Shown in pieces: positions 21,901 to 35,100 of a stretch of 64,000 bases of DNA. The stretch comes from Synchiropus splendidus (taxonomy: Eukaryota > Chordata > Actinopteri > Syngnathiformes > Callionymidae). Made by a program: the position numbers and the translations under genes. The stretch's first letter is position 1; the number at the start of each line of letters is the position of its first letter. The notes below the pieces were generated by a model. That model was not told the origin of the DNA, made no database searches, and saw only the letters and a list, made by a program, of their open reading frames with translations. Where the stretch lies: assembly GCF_027744825.2 (NCBI RefSeq), contig NC_071349.1, positions 19,406,501-19,470,500 of the forward strand, given 5' to 3'.

Positions 21901-24801
21901 CTACGGTCGTGACTCCAATAGCTCAGCTTACTCACTTTTCAGACACCGCAGACTGGACGGTGAAACACGGCGGGCTCACCTGCTGCAGGACCTCCTCCCT
22001 CACTGACTCAACAAAGTCCTTGTCTGTGGGGTACATGGCACACGCGAACATGAAGTCCTGCCACACCTAAAACAAAAGCATTGTGATTCAAACTTGGAAC
22101 CTGAAGTAGAAGAAGAAGCGGTTTAGAGGAGTTACATTACCATGATTCCCAGCTGATCACAGAGAGTGTAGAACTGGTCTTGTTCATAGACTCCGCCTCC
22201 CCAGACCCTGAGTGCGTTCATGTTAGCATCCACCGCGGACAGCAACAGGTTCTCCAGGCTGCACGCAGAAACACAGGCGGTTACGCTCTGAAGCCACGTG
22301 GTGACCTCCAGGGCAACTCACACATCCAGGGAGACTCGGTCTTGGAAAGCGTGAGCTGGAATCCAGTTGGAGCCTTTGAGGAAAATGGGTTTTCCGTTGA
22401 TGCGGAAGTAAAAGCTGAGACCAGGAGATCCCGCGATGGGTTCCTGGACCAGCTCCACGGTACGGAAATATATGTGCTGTGAGGAGAGGTTTGACCGGAA
22501 ATTTTAATTGTAGTTGAGTGGGTCATTCAGTCATGTACATGCTGCTAAAATAAAAAAAAAAATACATTCTAACACCTGACAGTGACCTCAGACCTTTGGT
22601 TCAGTGCTCAGTAATGGTGACCCCTCAAAGAGAACTTGCAGTGTCAGGACGTAGAACGGTTGCTCGCCGAGTCCACTTGGCCACCACAACTTCACCTGGC
22701 TGCTCTGAAACATCAGAGAACATCCGTTTACAGAATATTAAAGCCACAGACACCGCACACTGTTGTGAGACAATGTTGACGTCACCATCTCTGCTGATGG
22801 GCAATACGGACAAATAAAGTCATCACGATAAATGTGGTAATTTCAGCGATAATTATCAGGATAAATCCATGTTCATTCTATTCCATGTGTTGGAGACTAC
22901 AGTCTCTCAGCTTTATTTAGGGGTTAAATGGAGCCGTCTGTCTGCTGTATCTCATGTCTCTGAACAGTTGACTTGAACTATGGAGCAGTCTGGACACATG
23001 TCCTAGATGCTACTGAAGAAACATTAGCAATCAGGTAGACGAGGACGCCGCCGCCAATACCGGAGCGGAGCTCCGTCCAATATCCAACTACACCACGCTC
23101 TGTGTCACACGCCGCGGTGGACTGTCACAGTCTCATCATGTTCATATGTGCAGGTCCAATGCAGCGAGTGAGCCGCGTGTTTATCGAATTTAGTGCAGAA
23201 TTGTCATTGTGGAGAGTGTGTTTGGCGTGTGTGTTTTGTATCCCTACTCTGCAGTAACTTTTCTGTGTTGCAGGTACCGTGTTTACGTGGAGCGTGAACG
23301 TGCTCCTCGTCGTTGCAGGCAGGAAGCGAGTGGCCAGCGTCTCCTGGGAGGACAGCTCTGGGACAGAGATCTTCAGCTGGACTTCTGTGGTCTGGACTGC
23401 CTCCACACAGAGCTCCACCTGGACTGTCCACTGAGACAGCTGCACATCTAGGAAACAAGTCTGATGATAAATTAGTCTTCAGTTTAAACATATCACATAA
23501 ACACATCCTGAAAAATATGAAGTAACAGCTCTGACAGCGTCGAGGCACAAACCGTAGAGAGGAACAGAGGAGATGTGGCGGATCCGCAGCAAATCAAACG
23601 CCTCCAGACGAACTCCCTTCCACAACCCCATGGTAGGAAATGACGGACCCCAGTCCCAGCTGAACGAGCTTTGCTCCTGCCGATCACAAGTCGGATTTCA
23701 AAGCAGCTTTTGAAACAAATGTAATAAGGATGCAAGTGGCTCCTCAGTATAGCTTTCATGAGTATATAAAGGGGGGCAACTCACTTTCCTGAGGAAATTG
23801 ACGTGACACTCTCCCTTCTGAACCTCGGGAGGGCACTCAGGAGGGATTCTGTAGGCAGAGCGTGCTCTCTGTCCAGCTGCGTACACAACCGGAGACACGA
23901 AACTCACTTCCATCTTGTTTTCCTCCTCCAGCAGGACGTCACTGACAGGGAAGTCCTGCGAGAATCATCCATGTGACATTAAACACAGACGACATGTTCA
24001 GGAGGCTCTTCAGCTGGTGGACGTACGTAGCGTCGAAACATGTTGTCTGTGCTTCCCAGATTTTTACCGTTGAGCCACACAGTCGCCACAGTATCAACCC
24101 CCTCCAGGACAAGAGTCACCTTCTGTTTCGCCCTGTTTAAATGACCAACCGGGGAAAGGAACGCATCAGAAACACAATCCAAAATCTCTAATGAAGCTGA
24201 GCAAGAGGCATGGTGCACCATGGCAACGTTTATATTTGGTATCCAGACAACACCTTCACATAACTACTTATTCTAGTGTAATACCAACCTTATTGTTGGA
24301 GGCAGCGTAAACACTTTTGTGTATGTCCAGTTCTCGAGAGAGACCCATCGATAGGACAGATCATTGAACCTGTAGTAAGGATCCTGAAACAAGATGTTAT
24401 CAACTATTTTTAATACGTATCAGGGTTAAAATACTAAGAAATGAATGAATGTTTACTTCAAAGCGATGACGCAGTGCTACCGTGCTCCAAGACAATTTAA
24501 GAGACACTTTTGTAGGCACAACATCGCATGGTTTGCACACTATTCAGTCGACATTTCTTCCTACATGATACAGCGAGTGAAAGGGTGAAGAACAACACAC
24601 CTGGATCAGGCCCTGCTGCTGCAGAGCAGTGTGGACACATCCCGGAACCTGCGCACTCACACAGACCGTCTTGTTGGAGTTGACCAGGCTCCATTTCCCA
24701 TCTAAACTGAAAACACGGCGCTCGTCTCGTTTCGACTCTAAAGAAAACACACGCGGAACGGTCAAAAGCAACGCGACAAAAAGGCTACCGGTCGACGCCA
24801 T
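18902..24801 (-). CDS. manba: Lysosomal beta-mannosidase (MANBA)
   Basis: Glycoside hydrolase family 2 exo-enzyme that removes the last beta-linked mannose during lysosomal N-glycan breakdown; 887 aa (human about 879). It has 17 coding exons, as in human: 24801-24601, 24383-24289, 24132-24027, 23955-23785, 23676-23553, 23447-23278, 22704-22594, 22476-22322, 22258-22141, 22066-21980, 21881-21714, 21645-21427, 20995-20831, 20762-20618, 20553-20411, 20311-20051, 19126-18902. All junctions keep frame. The N-terminus is a signal peptide ([20 protein letters not shown]). A sugar-binding jelly-roll domain follows, then the (beta/alpha)8 barrel. The predicted acid/base is E464 in WSGNNENE, and the predicted nucleophile is E561 in RFASEYG, by analogy with bacterial GH2 mannosidases. 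The end, VTSLADVY, matches the human ending VTSLTDIY. Nothing is broken. Introns are short; the smallest is 63 bp (22259-22321). Confidence 0.95.
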
Positions 24802-24935
24802 AGGACGCTGTGGAGTAAATGCGCAGAGGATTGAGATTCAGCAGATGAGAAAGTTCTGAGTTGAGCGAAGAAGCTTCTGCGCGTGCGCCCACCCGCGAGA
24901 CTTCCGCTTTGCGCCCGGGGCATGCTGGGCTCATG
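24802..24935 (-). promoter_or_regulatory. manba: manba promoter with NRF1-, ETS- and ZNF143-like motifs
   Basis: The CpG-rich stretch just upstream of the manba ATG carries three motifs common in housekeeping promoters. TGCGCGTGCGCC (24878-24889) is one base from the NRF1 consensus. ACTTCCGC (24900-24907) is a canonical ETS core. GGCATGCTGGG (24919-24929) matches the core of the ZNF143/SBS element. I saw no TATA box. The motifs are seen; the binding is inferred. Confidence 0.5.
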
Positions 24936-27900
24936 GCTGGACAGGCACCTGATTGGCTGTTAACTTTGTCAACAATCTCACGTGTCTGCGGTTGTTTGCC
25001 GGTCACAGTTGGAGAAGTTCGAGCTGTAGGAGGAACTAATTCTCTAGTCCAGTGCAATATTTGTTATTAATTATTTTTGAAATGATGATCGACAGCACCA
25101 TTCTTGAACATATTTACACCTTAGCCAGAAGGTTGCCCTGTAGCATTGAATGCCCTCATCTGGACTATTGAGGTTATTCATCGCGCGTCTTCTTGTGTTG
25201 CTTGCGCAAAGTCAGACTGAATAGGTGAACCTTTGAAAAGTGAACAGCTTCGTCCACTTTTCTGTTTGCATTCTCTGTCAGGTCCGCTCAGCCTGGCAGT
25301 CCATGTTCTTGCGTTGCCATAGTAACAGAACGCCGGGATCATCATGCACCTCTCGGATCGGGTCATAATGATGTCTTAAATATATCCATAACCACAACAA
25401 GCCTGCATCTGAGAATAGATCATGGCCTGTAAAAAAAAAAAAAATAATGACGGAACTGCATAAACAGAAACAACCTTCATAAGAGCTTTAGACTACCAAG
25501 AATGAAGAAAACGTTTTTGGAGAAAGTCATGTCATCATTAAAGTGTGGATTAAAATTGACTTTGAATGAGCGAAATCCGTTTTAATCCCCTAAATTACGT
25601 CTTTGCACTTGAAGATGCGTCACAGTCCGTTTTCAGTTCTTCGTTTTGCAAAGGTTACTCAAGGACAAACAAAACTTGAGTAAGCGCTGACCCCTGCTGG
25701 CAGACCTCTGTCATTACAACGCCTGGTTGTTGGTGCCGTTTGACTCGTCATCACGGTTTGGGGTACATCTCAACATTTAAACGTAATCTCGCAATAGTAC
25801 ATTTTAGTATACACAATGGTGTTCGAATATGACAATAAACACAAACATAAAAGAGCTAAAATTAGTGCAAGTATAAATAAATAACGAGATACACAGACGC
25901 CAAAACCAGTGTTGCATTATTAATGTTTCTGTTTCTTGAAATGGTCTAAACTGTGGAGTTAAAACAAACACTCCCACTAGGTCATCGGCGTGACTCATTG
26001 ATGCAGCTTTCATTCAAGTTATTTTTAGCTGTGAAATCTCTGACAGATTCTCTAAAGCACAATAATGGGCAGCGTAACAGCACAGCACTTTGTGCGCCAC
26101 TCATGACTGCATTTTAAGATGAGAGGTGTCTGTCCTCCTGGATGGATATACATCATTGTGGCTGCAGGTTGAACAAAAGGTCAGGTCTTCTTGGATAACA
26201 TGGCCTGGCCAGTAGTATTTTTCCCATGCTATTTCATGATGCCGTTCTTTTTTAGAGAAAGTGTGTAAACAATAGCCTTTTTATTGCTTTACCTCCTATT
26301 GTGTTTTTGGATCCTGTGGAAGAACAAATGGCGAGTTGCAATCAAAGATCCAGACTGGTGACTGCAGGGAAAAGGCCAGATTGATTTATTGTGTGTTTGT
26401 ATATCCCAGGTGTATATCTGCTGTGAGAGAATAAAGGAAAGAGGGAACGGGGAGGGAGGAGAAGGCGACAGACGGAGGAGCCATCGATGGTCATTTTAAG
26501 GCTCAGCGTCAGAAGCAAAGTCACGTTCATTATCAGCGCAGGCTTTATTGAGCGCCTCGTGGTTTGTCTGTCTCAGGGATGGCTGCAACATCTGGGAGGC
26601 TTGAAAACATCTGCACATCTTCAAGCTGTGAAAGTAAGCACATGTCACTGCAAACTGTACAGTGTTGTTCTGGTTCGATAAACAATGAAATATTGTCTGT
26701 CCTGATGCACGTTCAAACAAAGAAGATATTCAGAAGCAAAGCAAAAAGTTCAAGAAGTCACTGCAAATTAACACAAGTAAACACATGATTGTTGTTGATA
26801 GTTTTGTTGTTTGATTCTTTCTCAGGTATTTTTAAATTAGGAAAAGATCCTAAGTCCTGCTCTTTGAATTGTGTTGTTTTTACTCATTCAAAATGTAAAT
26901 TAGAGTTATCTGTCATGCAGTTGTTTCCCATGAGCAGTTGCCAGATAAAGTCCATCCCGTATCTTCATCTATCCTCCTCATCCTCTGGTCAGACTTGACC
27001 TCTTCATGCCCTCCTCTAACACACCATTGAACCTCACTGGTGGAAGAACCTTAGTGACAAAGTCATTTTGAACATCACTGCAGTCATTCATAAAAACAAC
27101 TCCTTTCAGCTGCTCTGTTCATGGGTTAGGGTTGTGTTGTGCTGTCCTTTCAGTGCATTGGTTGCTCAATCTGGGGTTCATTTCCTCGGAGTTAAACAGC
27201 TGCGGGGAATCAACGTCATTTCTTTTTGTGAAAGACAAAGACTTGACACAAAACAGCATTCTCCCCGTGCAGCCCGGTTTCAACATTGCCATGGTACACA
27301 TGAGTGGCTGCGATTGGCTCATGGCGGTCATGTGACCGCAGTGCCGAGTCCCCTGTGACAGGCCATGGTAATTGGGGCTTCCATATGGTATAGATCAGAT
27401 GTAGCCTTCACCGCAGAATTCCTCCTGAGTCTTGGCTTAAGTCATCAAGAAAACCAAGCTCATCAAAGTAGAAGTACATTTTTTATACTTTAAAAACAGG
27501 CGTTAATGTTCTATTATATTGTAGTAATCGACTAGAACGGACAAGACAACACATTAGCACACAATCTCTCTCATTGCAGCTATTTCTAACAGGCTGCCTT
27601 TAAAAAAAAAAAAATCAGGAATAAGTAAGTTTAATTCTTAAATAAATTAATTGGCCTGGAATTGAACAAGGCACTTCCAAACTGTAATCCCATGAGTGGC
27701 TTCCTGTGGCGTCCCGCAGACCTCACTTGACACCACTGTCTAAGGCTTAGGAGGTGGAGCATGGATCCTAAAATTTCCAAAACACTGTGACTGACTGTGC
27801 TGTGCGTCCGTGATGCCCTCCTGCACCACCTCACTTTGAGTAGAGTGAACACATTCGCTTCACATTTTCTTTGCTGAAGTTAGTGTTCTAAAAGTCCACT

Positions 27901-28780
27901 AAGACCAAAACCCATATCAATACACCTCAAAAGAACCTAGACAAAATGTAATATATAAAGCAGTATATGTAGCAGAAAGGTGCTTTATTAAGTGTAATTG
28001 AACACATGCTTTTCCCCTCCCATCCTCCAAGCATCTTTTCTTCTTCCTCAGGTTGTTCCTGTGTTCTTCTCTCTCCCGGGTCCTTCACAAAGGTCCATCC
28101 GAACTGCATGGTCATCAAATGGATCAAACCAGTGTGGGTCTTAGTTTGATGTTGTCTTCTGCCCACTGACCAAAGCAGAAGAGGCCATGATTTAATGTCA
28201 TGGATTTTCAGACAGAATGCGGTTATAGAGGTTGAACAACCAGGAGAACATGGCTCCTGGACTTTCCCTCTATGGTTAACTGAATAAGCAGTTTATTTAG
28301 ACTGGCATAAGTGTTCGGGAGGTGGGGGCAGTCCCCCTTCACCGTCCTCTTGTAGGTCCTACCTCAGAAGGTGGAGTCCTCCTCGACTTATGGTGCTTCT
28401 TCACTACATTACACTGCTAAAGTGCCAGGGAAAACCCTGTAAACATCATGAAGTTGCGGTCCACAATTAAAGGTGCACTGGACATATGACATTATAATGC
28501 TAGTGTTATAAGACCTTAGGAATTATAGTATTTTGGAATTGCAATTATTGTTATTCAAATGTTCTTTTTAATGTTAGTGATACATTAATATGACAATTTG
28601 GCGCCCAAAAACATCACTTGTAATATCACTCTTAAATTCCACACTTCATTAAGTTCCCTCCAGCTTCATCCCAAACTGTACAACTTAAAAAGCCGAGCAC
28701 ACACATGATTTAAAAATGAATGAATTGATGAATCCATTTAGTGGTCTGTCGCATTTAAAGAACAAGTTCGCCAGATCGTC
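24936..28780. other. Intergenic region between manba and the MTA gene
   Basis: Nearly 4 kb with no convincing exon on either strand. Open frames are under 100 codons and carry no recognisable motif. The base composition is ordinary apart from short A runs near 25430 and 27601. Confidence 0.5.
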
Positions 28781-29143
28781 GGTCATTGGGAGCGAAGTTG
28801 TTTTAACAAAACGCATTCGTGTACTTTTTACGACACCGTGACGTCACGCAAACGCTGACTTGAGGGTCAAGCGGCGGATTGCCTTTTGGAATCTGTTGCT
28901 AACTTTCAATAGCGACTGAAAAATGTCGCGGTTTGATCGGCAATAAAGGGTGAAATAAGTCGAGAACGTCGCCTGCAGCTCGCGCGCAGAGGTGCACTGT
29001 CTCTTTAAGGTCTCTAGGGTAGACGGTTTCGTATTGATCAAGCCTCCATTTTCCAACAGAGAGCGGCGGCAGAGCTAACTCAGCTCCGGCACCGAGCACA
29101 GCCAGCCCTCTGCCTGGAGAGCAAGCCGGGTTCCGGGGAAGCC
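28780..29143 (+). promoter_or_regulatory. mta1: MTA gene promoter and 5' UTR
   Basis: CpG density rises from about 28780 (ACGTCACGCAAACGC, CGCGCGCAGAGG) up to the start codon at 29144. The sequence around the ATG, GAAGCCATGG, is a good Kozak context. No TATA box was found. The transcription start cannot be placed exactly. Confidence 0.5.
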
Positions 29144-32100
29144 ATGGCAGCCAACATGTACCGGGTTGGAGGTGAGCGTTTGTGTTCGCAAGCCCCACGA
29201 TAAGCTCGTCGAGTCCGTGCGCGCGCCATGATTCACAACAACAGCGTGCTCCTTCTACCCTGCTTTTATTTCCCCTGAAGCTGGTGGTGATGATGATGAT
29301 GATGACGGTGGTGGTGTGAAGAAGAGGATGGTTGGTGAAGAGTAGCGCTGGGCTTGCAGAACAGCGGCTGCTTTCCCTCGTGCCTTTTGTTCCTCAGTGT
29401 TGAACTAACGTGCGATGATGCACCTGAAGTCGCGTGCCATTTAGACGCTTAATAACAAACATGGCGAACACGCTGCAAAAGTTTTCTCATTTACGTCGAT
29501 GCAGGGGTTGACGCGGCTGCACCGCTGGAGAAGTAGCAAAGTGGCCGCTTTGGAGGGGCAGCTGTTGGAAAGCGACTTGGCATGACTCTACCGAGCATGT
29601 ATTTCTCTGGTCAAACGATTGTGCCTGATGAGTTGAAGACCACTCCCACTGCTCCTCTTTATTCCCTGTAGAAGAGTGAAACAAGCTCGTCTGAAACACC
29701 TTTTATACAAAAGAAAAACCCCTGCCAAGTCTCCTTGGCTTTGCATTTCCTTCAGCGTTAACAAGCTGTTCCTTTGTCAGAGTTGAGGTCCGTCTGGTTC
29801 TTTGCGTTAAATTCAGAATACCTTCTATAGCAAAATGGCCTAGTGTGTTCTATCAACTTGCATCTCCTTGTCTTCTTCTCTTGATGACTGAGCTGTCCAC
29901 TCTGTTAATAGAGAAAGTGTATGCTCCTTCTCCTGTCAAGGATGTCATCTGAAGTGTTGGATTGTTGCAGTAACAATACACTCTCTTGACATTTTTTTGA
30001 AATCGCAGCTTGTTTTATCGCTGCGTGCTTTGGAGTTGGGGTCACAGCTATGTGAGCACAATGGCGTGATGAACTGGTCTGGCTTACATTACATACTGTT
30101 CATCATTACGTGGAGCATCACAACATCAAGAAATGCGTTTAACATTAGTGACATCGCACACAAGGAGAGGTTTGTAATAAAAACGTGTCATCGTTACTAA
30201 CACACAAGGAGGAGGACCAGTCTTCTGGCCTGGTTTTTCTGTGTGTGTGGGGGGATTTTCTCAAGTTGAGTCCATTGCGATATTGTGTGACCAATATGTC
30301 GTCATGTCCAGCTACACATAATGCTTTACATCTACTAAGTCATTTAATAAATAAAAAAATGTGCTTTTCATAGAAATGTTCATGAGTGGGAGCTCAGACG
30401 TTACGATACTTGATTCTGTGTCTAGAATATTGATAGGGTCTTATGGGGACGCTTAGTGCAGAGAGTTCGGCTCATCTCAACTCTCTTATTCACTTATTGT
30501 ATCAATTATATGAATCTATTTTATCCTAACGTGGCTGAAGAACCCAACTCAATCTTGTTATGCAGCCAGACTGCCACTGTGGTTTTGCTCTAATGTATCT
30601 GGATCTAACCGTAGCAGTTGCCACCTCGCAAGATAATTGAGTGAAAACATCTATTCACTGTCGCCACTTTTTACTTGCCTGATTCTATATAACCCAGTTT
30701 TCCCTATCCCGTTTAATTTGCATGAAATCAGACACGGGATCATCTTGGACCTGCCGTCTCTCTTTGTTTTGGCCGCGCTGCCCCCAATCCTCTCTCCTGA
30801 TGCTCTTCCCTGTGCTTCCACTTGTACAGGAAGTAGTCTGACCACAGTGCGTGAACAGTGGAAATGGAAAAGTGGTGGCAAAACGTTGGCAACACGGTGT
30901 TCACCTGCCTTTCAAACGAGTTCTGAGGTGACTGTTAAGTTCAGATCAGGATTAAAGAGCTTTGCATTCATTACTTCTGCTGATGCTGTCGAACAGATCC
31001 TTGAGAGAATGTGCTGGCAAACCTGCCCACAATTCTTTGTTCCTACAGGGGATTTTTCTCCTCTGTTTATGAGTCATACACTACGGTAAGGTGTACTCAA
31101 CTTCTTCGATTGGTTTTGAGTCTGCCTACACTTTTTTGGCTGGTGGCAGGTGTTAATTTCCCACGCTGCTCGTTGTCTCTTTCTCTGGCTCTGGCGATTG
31201 TCCGCTCAGAGGGAGTGACTGAGTCCCGCCTGCTGCCAAGCTCAAGTGTTTTGGGATGAGGCTGTGATTAAACCATTTCAGTGGTCAATAGAAGGAAGCA
31301 ATGGTTTCTGTTGTCTGTTCACAACTGTTCTCTTGCTTTCTTGTGATGGAAAATGAGCTGAGAGTTCTTTTTTTGCTGTAAGCATGCAGCATACTGAGCT
31401 GGTTATAACTTCTGTTTACCTGAGGTACCTGCTTACACTGCTGTCGGTCATCAAGCTCCTTTTTATGATGTTGCAGGTTGCTTCTTTAAGTGACTACTAA
31501 ATTAGTGTCTTAAAAGGCAGTAAAATGCCTGTGTTAGTGGAATCATTTTCTTGCCATGTTGCTTCAACTTGTGGCCGCCGTTGCTCTCTCTGCTCAAATG
31601 CTTTGCAACTAGCATCGTAGCTAGAGCTCTACATCGGTAGGAAAGGGAGGAGGTTTTCAGGAACAAAGTCAAAATGTCTAAAGTACAGTAGTCCTTGCAG
31701 TTCTTCACTTGGTTTTTCTTTCTTAGCATTTGACACGTCTTCATCTTGTGTGCGGTCATTCGAGTGGAGGATGACTCGACAGGAGTGGGTGAAGTGTACT
31801 TCCTGTGGTAAGCTAGTTAGCGAACCGGCTCTCTGTATTATTTTTACTGTGGCTACTCCAAGTGGTCAACAGTAATCCAGTCAACCAAGAGCTTTTTGAT
31901 TAGTTTTGCTGATCCGAGAGCGGAGCCCAGCTTCTGTGCTTTGCTGCCCATCTTTATAAGCAACAGAAGCCTGTCACTCTTGTTTACAAACAGGAGATAA
32001 TGAAACCAACCTCTGTAGTGCCATGGGTGGTGCTGGATCAACTTGGTTAGCTTGTTAGTATGCTGCTTGGGTGTGAACTTTGCTCTTGACTGAATCACGT

Positions 32101-35100
32101 CTTTCAGAGTTTAGAACTTCAGCTCTCCTACTTTGTTCATGGGGAAGCCCCTCCCTGTTTAATTTTCTGTCTGATGTGAGGTAAATGGTTTTACTGTCTT
32201 CGATGAGTGATGGCATGCAAATTCTCCAGTTTTAACTGAACAACAAAACAATAAATAAGATACATTAATGATCATAACAATACATAATCAAATAATGTGG
32301 TTTGTTACTTTGCACTCAAGGACAGTATAAAAGTGCATGATAATAAGAGAGGACAATACTGTGGAAAATAACTTTTCCGGTTCATGTGCTGTGCCATTTT
32401 CAGGCTAGAGGTCACAAAGTGACAGGAGAGACCCTTTGTTTTTGGTACAAACTGAAAGGTTTTCACTGTCAACCTGCTAGCAGCCCCTGCAAAACTGCAT
32501 TAATCATAACCAACCACTTATGAAGCCTAAAACAACCTCAGTGTTCTCATCACTGACTCTTCTACTCTCCATGAATCATGGCAGGGGCTGATGCCACCCT
32601 GCCTGCACCTGCTTCTTCACTTCCATTGATCTTTCTCTTCAGGAGTAAATCATTCACTTATAAATAAAGATTCTCTCTGATAATGGCTACTGATGTGCTA
32701 TGCAGAGAGGGTTGTACTACTTAGGTGTCATGTTAACGCTTGGTCTGGCACACAATTTAGGGATTTACTGGACACATTATTAATGTTGTTGTCGCATGGT
32801 CTTCACAATATGAAGTTGATGTTTTTCAAAAACCAGCACTTCACAGTTACGACAGCCACCATGTCAGTGTCCCGCTGAATGGAGTGGTTCACACAAAATT
32901 GTTGACTCTCCTTTCACTATAATGCGCTGCAAACCATCTTGGAAGTGTCAGCCGTATTTATTCATAGCTTCCCATATTGTCAACTTTTGTGCTTGATGTG
33001 CTGATGCTTAAGCTGTCCCCCCGTCTGAGGGTTGTGGTGGGGCGTAGAAGCAGGACGCAGGTTGGTGGTACATGGTACACATTCATGATCACTGCCGTCA
33101 TTACCAGAACTTGCATTCTGTCTCTCGCCATCTCACACACCCACAACTTAACCCCAAAGTAAAACTGACATGCAAGGCCTGGTATAAATCACGAGCGACT
33201 TCTCTCAACTTGTGTCACACAAGTGGTGTTCTTGCAGTTTGTTCTTGCACTTAAACACCCCGATTATCTGCAGGAAACGGTCGTAATTTTAAGGTTTGAA
33301 ATCCTGCACGTCACGTCTATACTCGGCCTCATTTTGCACCATCACAGTGACTCTCACAGGCCCTGTTGATTGTCTCACGAGCTCCATCATCTCATCTCTG
33401 TGGTCTGGTTTGAATCAGTCCTGCAGTCTCCCTCTCAACTCTGTTTTTGGGAGAGGGCTGGGTCTCTTGCATTGACTGGCTGACAAAATATTTGACTGTA
33501 CGATGACATCACAGTCTCTGGAAAGCCGTCATTGGCTGACTCTGGAAATGGAAAGTGGAGAAGGGGTGGTGGTCCTGGTTCCCATGTTGGGGAAGCAGCA
33601 GGGATGTTGGCGAGGCACCCCCTCCTTCTTTTCTGGTTCAGGTTTCTTTCCAACTTGTTCCCACTTTTTTTTTTCCTTTAAGAAAATCCTGTCTATTCAC
33701 TTTCCCTCTATTCCCCGACCATTTAGCCTCCTAAAGGGGATGCTTGTCTAGCCCAGCTCCTGGTGACATCCGTTCCAGTAGTCCTGCTTTTACACTGACC
33801 CTGATGACATCGGATCTGAATCAAAGTCTGACTATGCAATGACGCATTTTGATGGTTAATTGGTCCCGGAGCTGGTGACTGTAGCAGCAGCAAGGAAACC
33901 TTTTTTAATGCCGAAAATATTTCATCAGCATCCTCAAAAGTGTATGGTACTCAACACTTAGCTTGTCGCTGAGAATCAGTGAGAGGCTTCATAGAACACT
34001 TGTGAAGTCATATTTTTAAAACACGTGCAGAAATGTACCCCCATTTGATGGTGTGAGATAGAGAGCTCTGTTGTGAGCATTGGCCCGGTTTTCCTGACTG
34101 TGCGATGGGGAGAACAAATTGGCAACACTGGCCAATTCACAACCGTATCTGGAGTTTTTAAACCTTCTTAATCGTGTCAGTGGTGCGATGTACATCTGCG
34201 TCATTAGACCTTGTGTTGACGTTCAGGAAGGCTGATGTACTTTTCATCAATGCTGACAGTTGGTCAGTTGGAGTTTGTCATGCAAAATTGATCAGTAATA
34301 TTGGTTAAGTTATTTCTGATCAATTATCTATAGCAATGACATCAGGCGCTAGTTTGATGTCATGATTGGATGTTCATTTTTAGATCCTTCACTAACTTGC
34401 TTATTTAATGCTTATTGACATTTTTTCAGTAGGTGCTTGCCTGTATACCTGCTGTAGAGCTACGTTATTTTGATTTCACTTGGTGTGAACTACTGTGGTA
34501 TTGGGACACCGTTGTTCAACAAGTAGCATATTATTTATCCCTATATTCCCATTTGCCAGATTTGTTTTTTTTTATTTGACTGTAAATATGTACCAATCAC
34601 AGCAGACGGTTAAATCCCGAGGATTGCTAATCCCGTTATCTATATACATCCCAGAAATGAGCCTGGATCCACTCCAAAAGTCTTTCCATAGAATTCAATA
34701 CATTCACCTTCAATGCATTTTTAAGCTCATGTTTATTTAACTTGGCATGAATGCAAAACCTTAATTGCAAGCAAATCTTAAGTTTAGAAAACACACCCTG
34801 TGTAACTGTGTATTAAACATCATTCATTCATTAACAGAATATTTAACATCCATCTCATAATTTTTGTACCGTGGACCTTGTGCTTCTATTTCTAAGGACC
34901 AAATCAAACTACAAATACTGTTAATACCACTTTTTTTTTGTTTTCTACCTCAACAAAAACACTAAAGTTTCATTGTGTATGATCTCTATGGTGACCATGT
35001 GTTATCAGGTGGAAGCCGTCCAACCTTCAGAGAACTTTGTGTGGCCCTAAATTCCTTCATTTCATTTTGAATAACCATGTGATATTCTTGCATATGTTGC

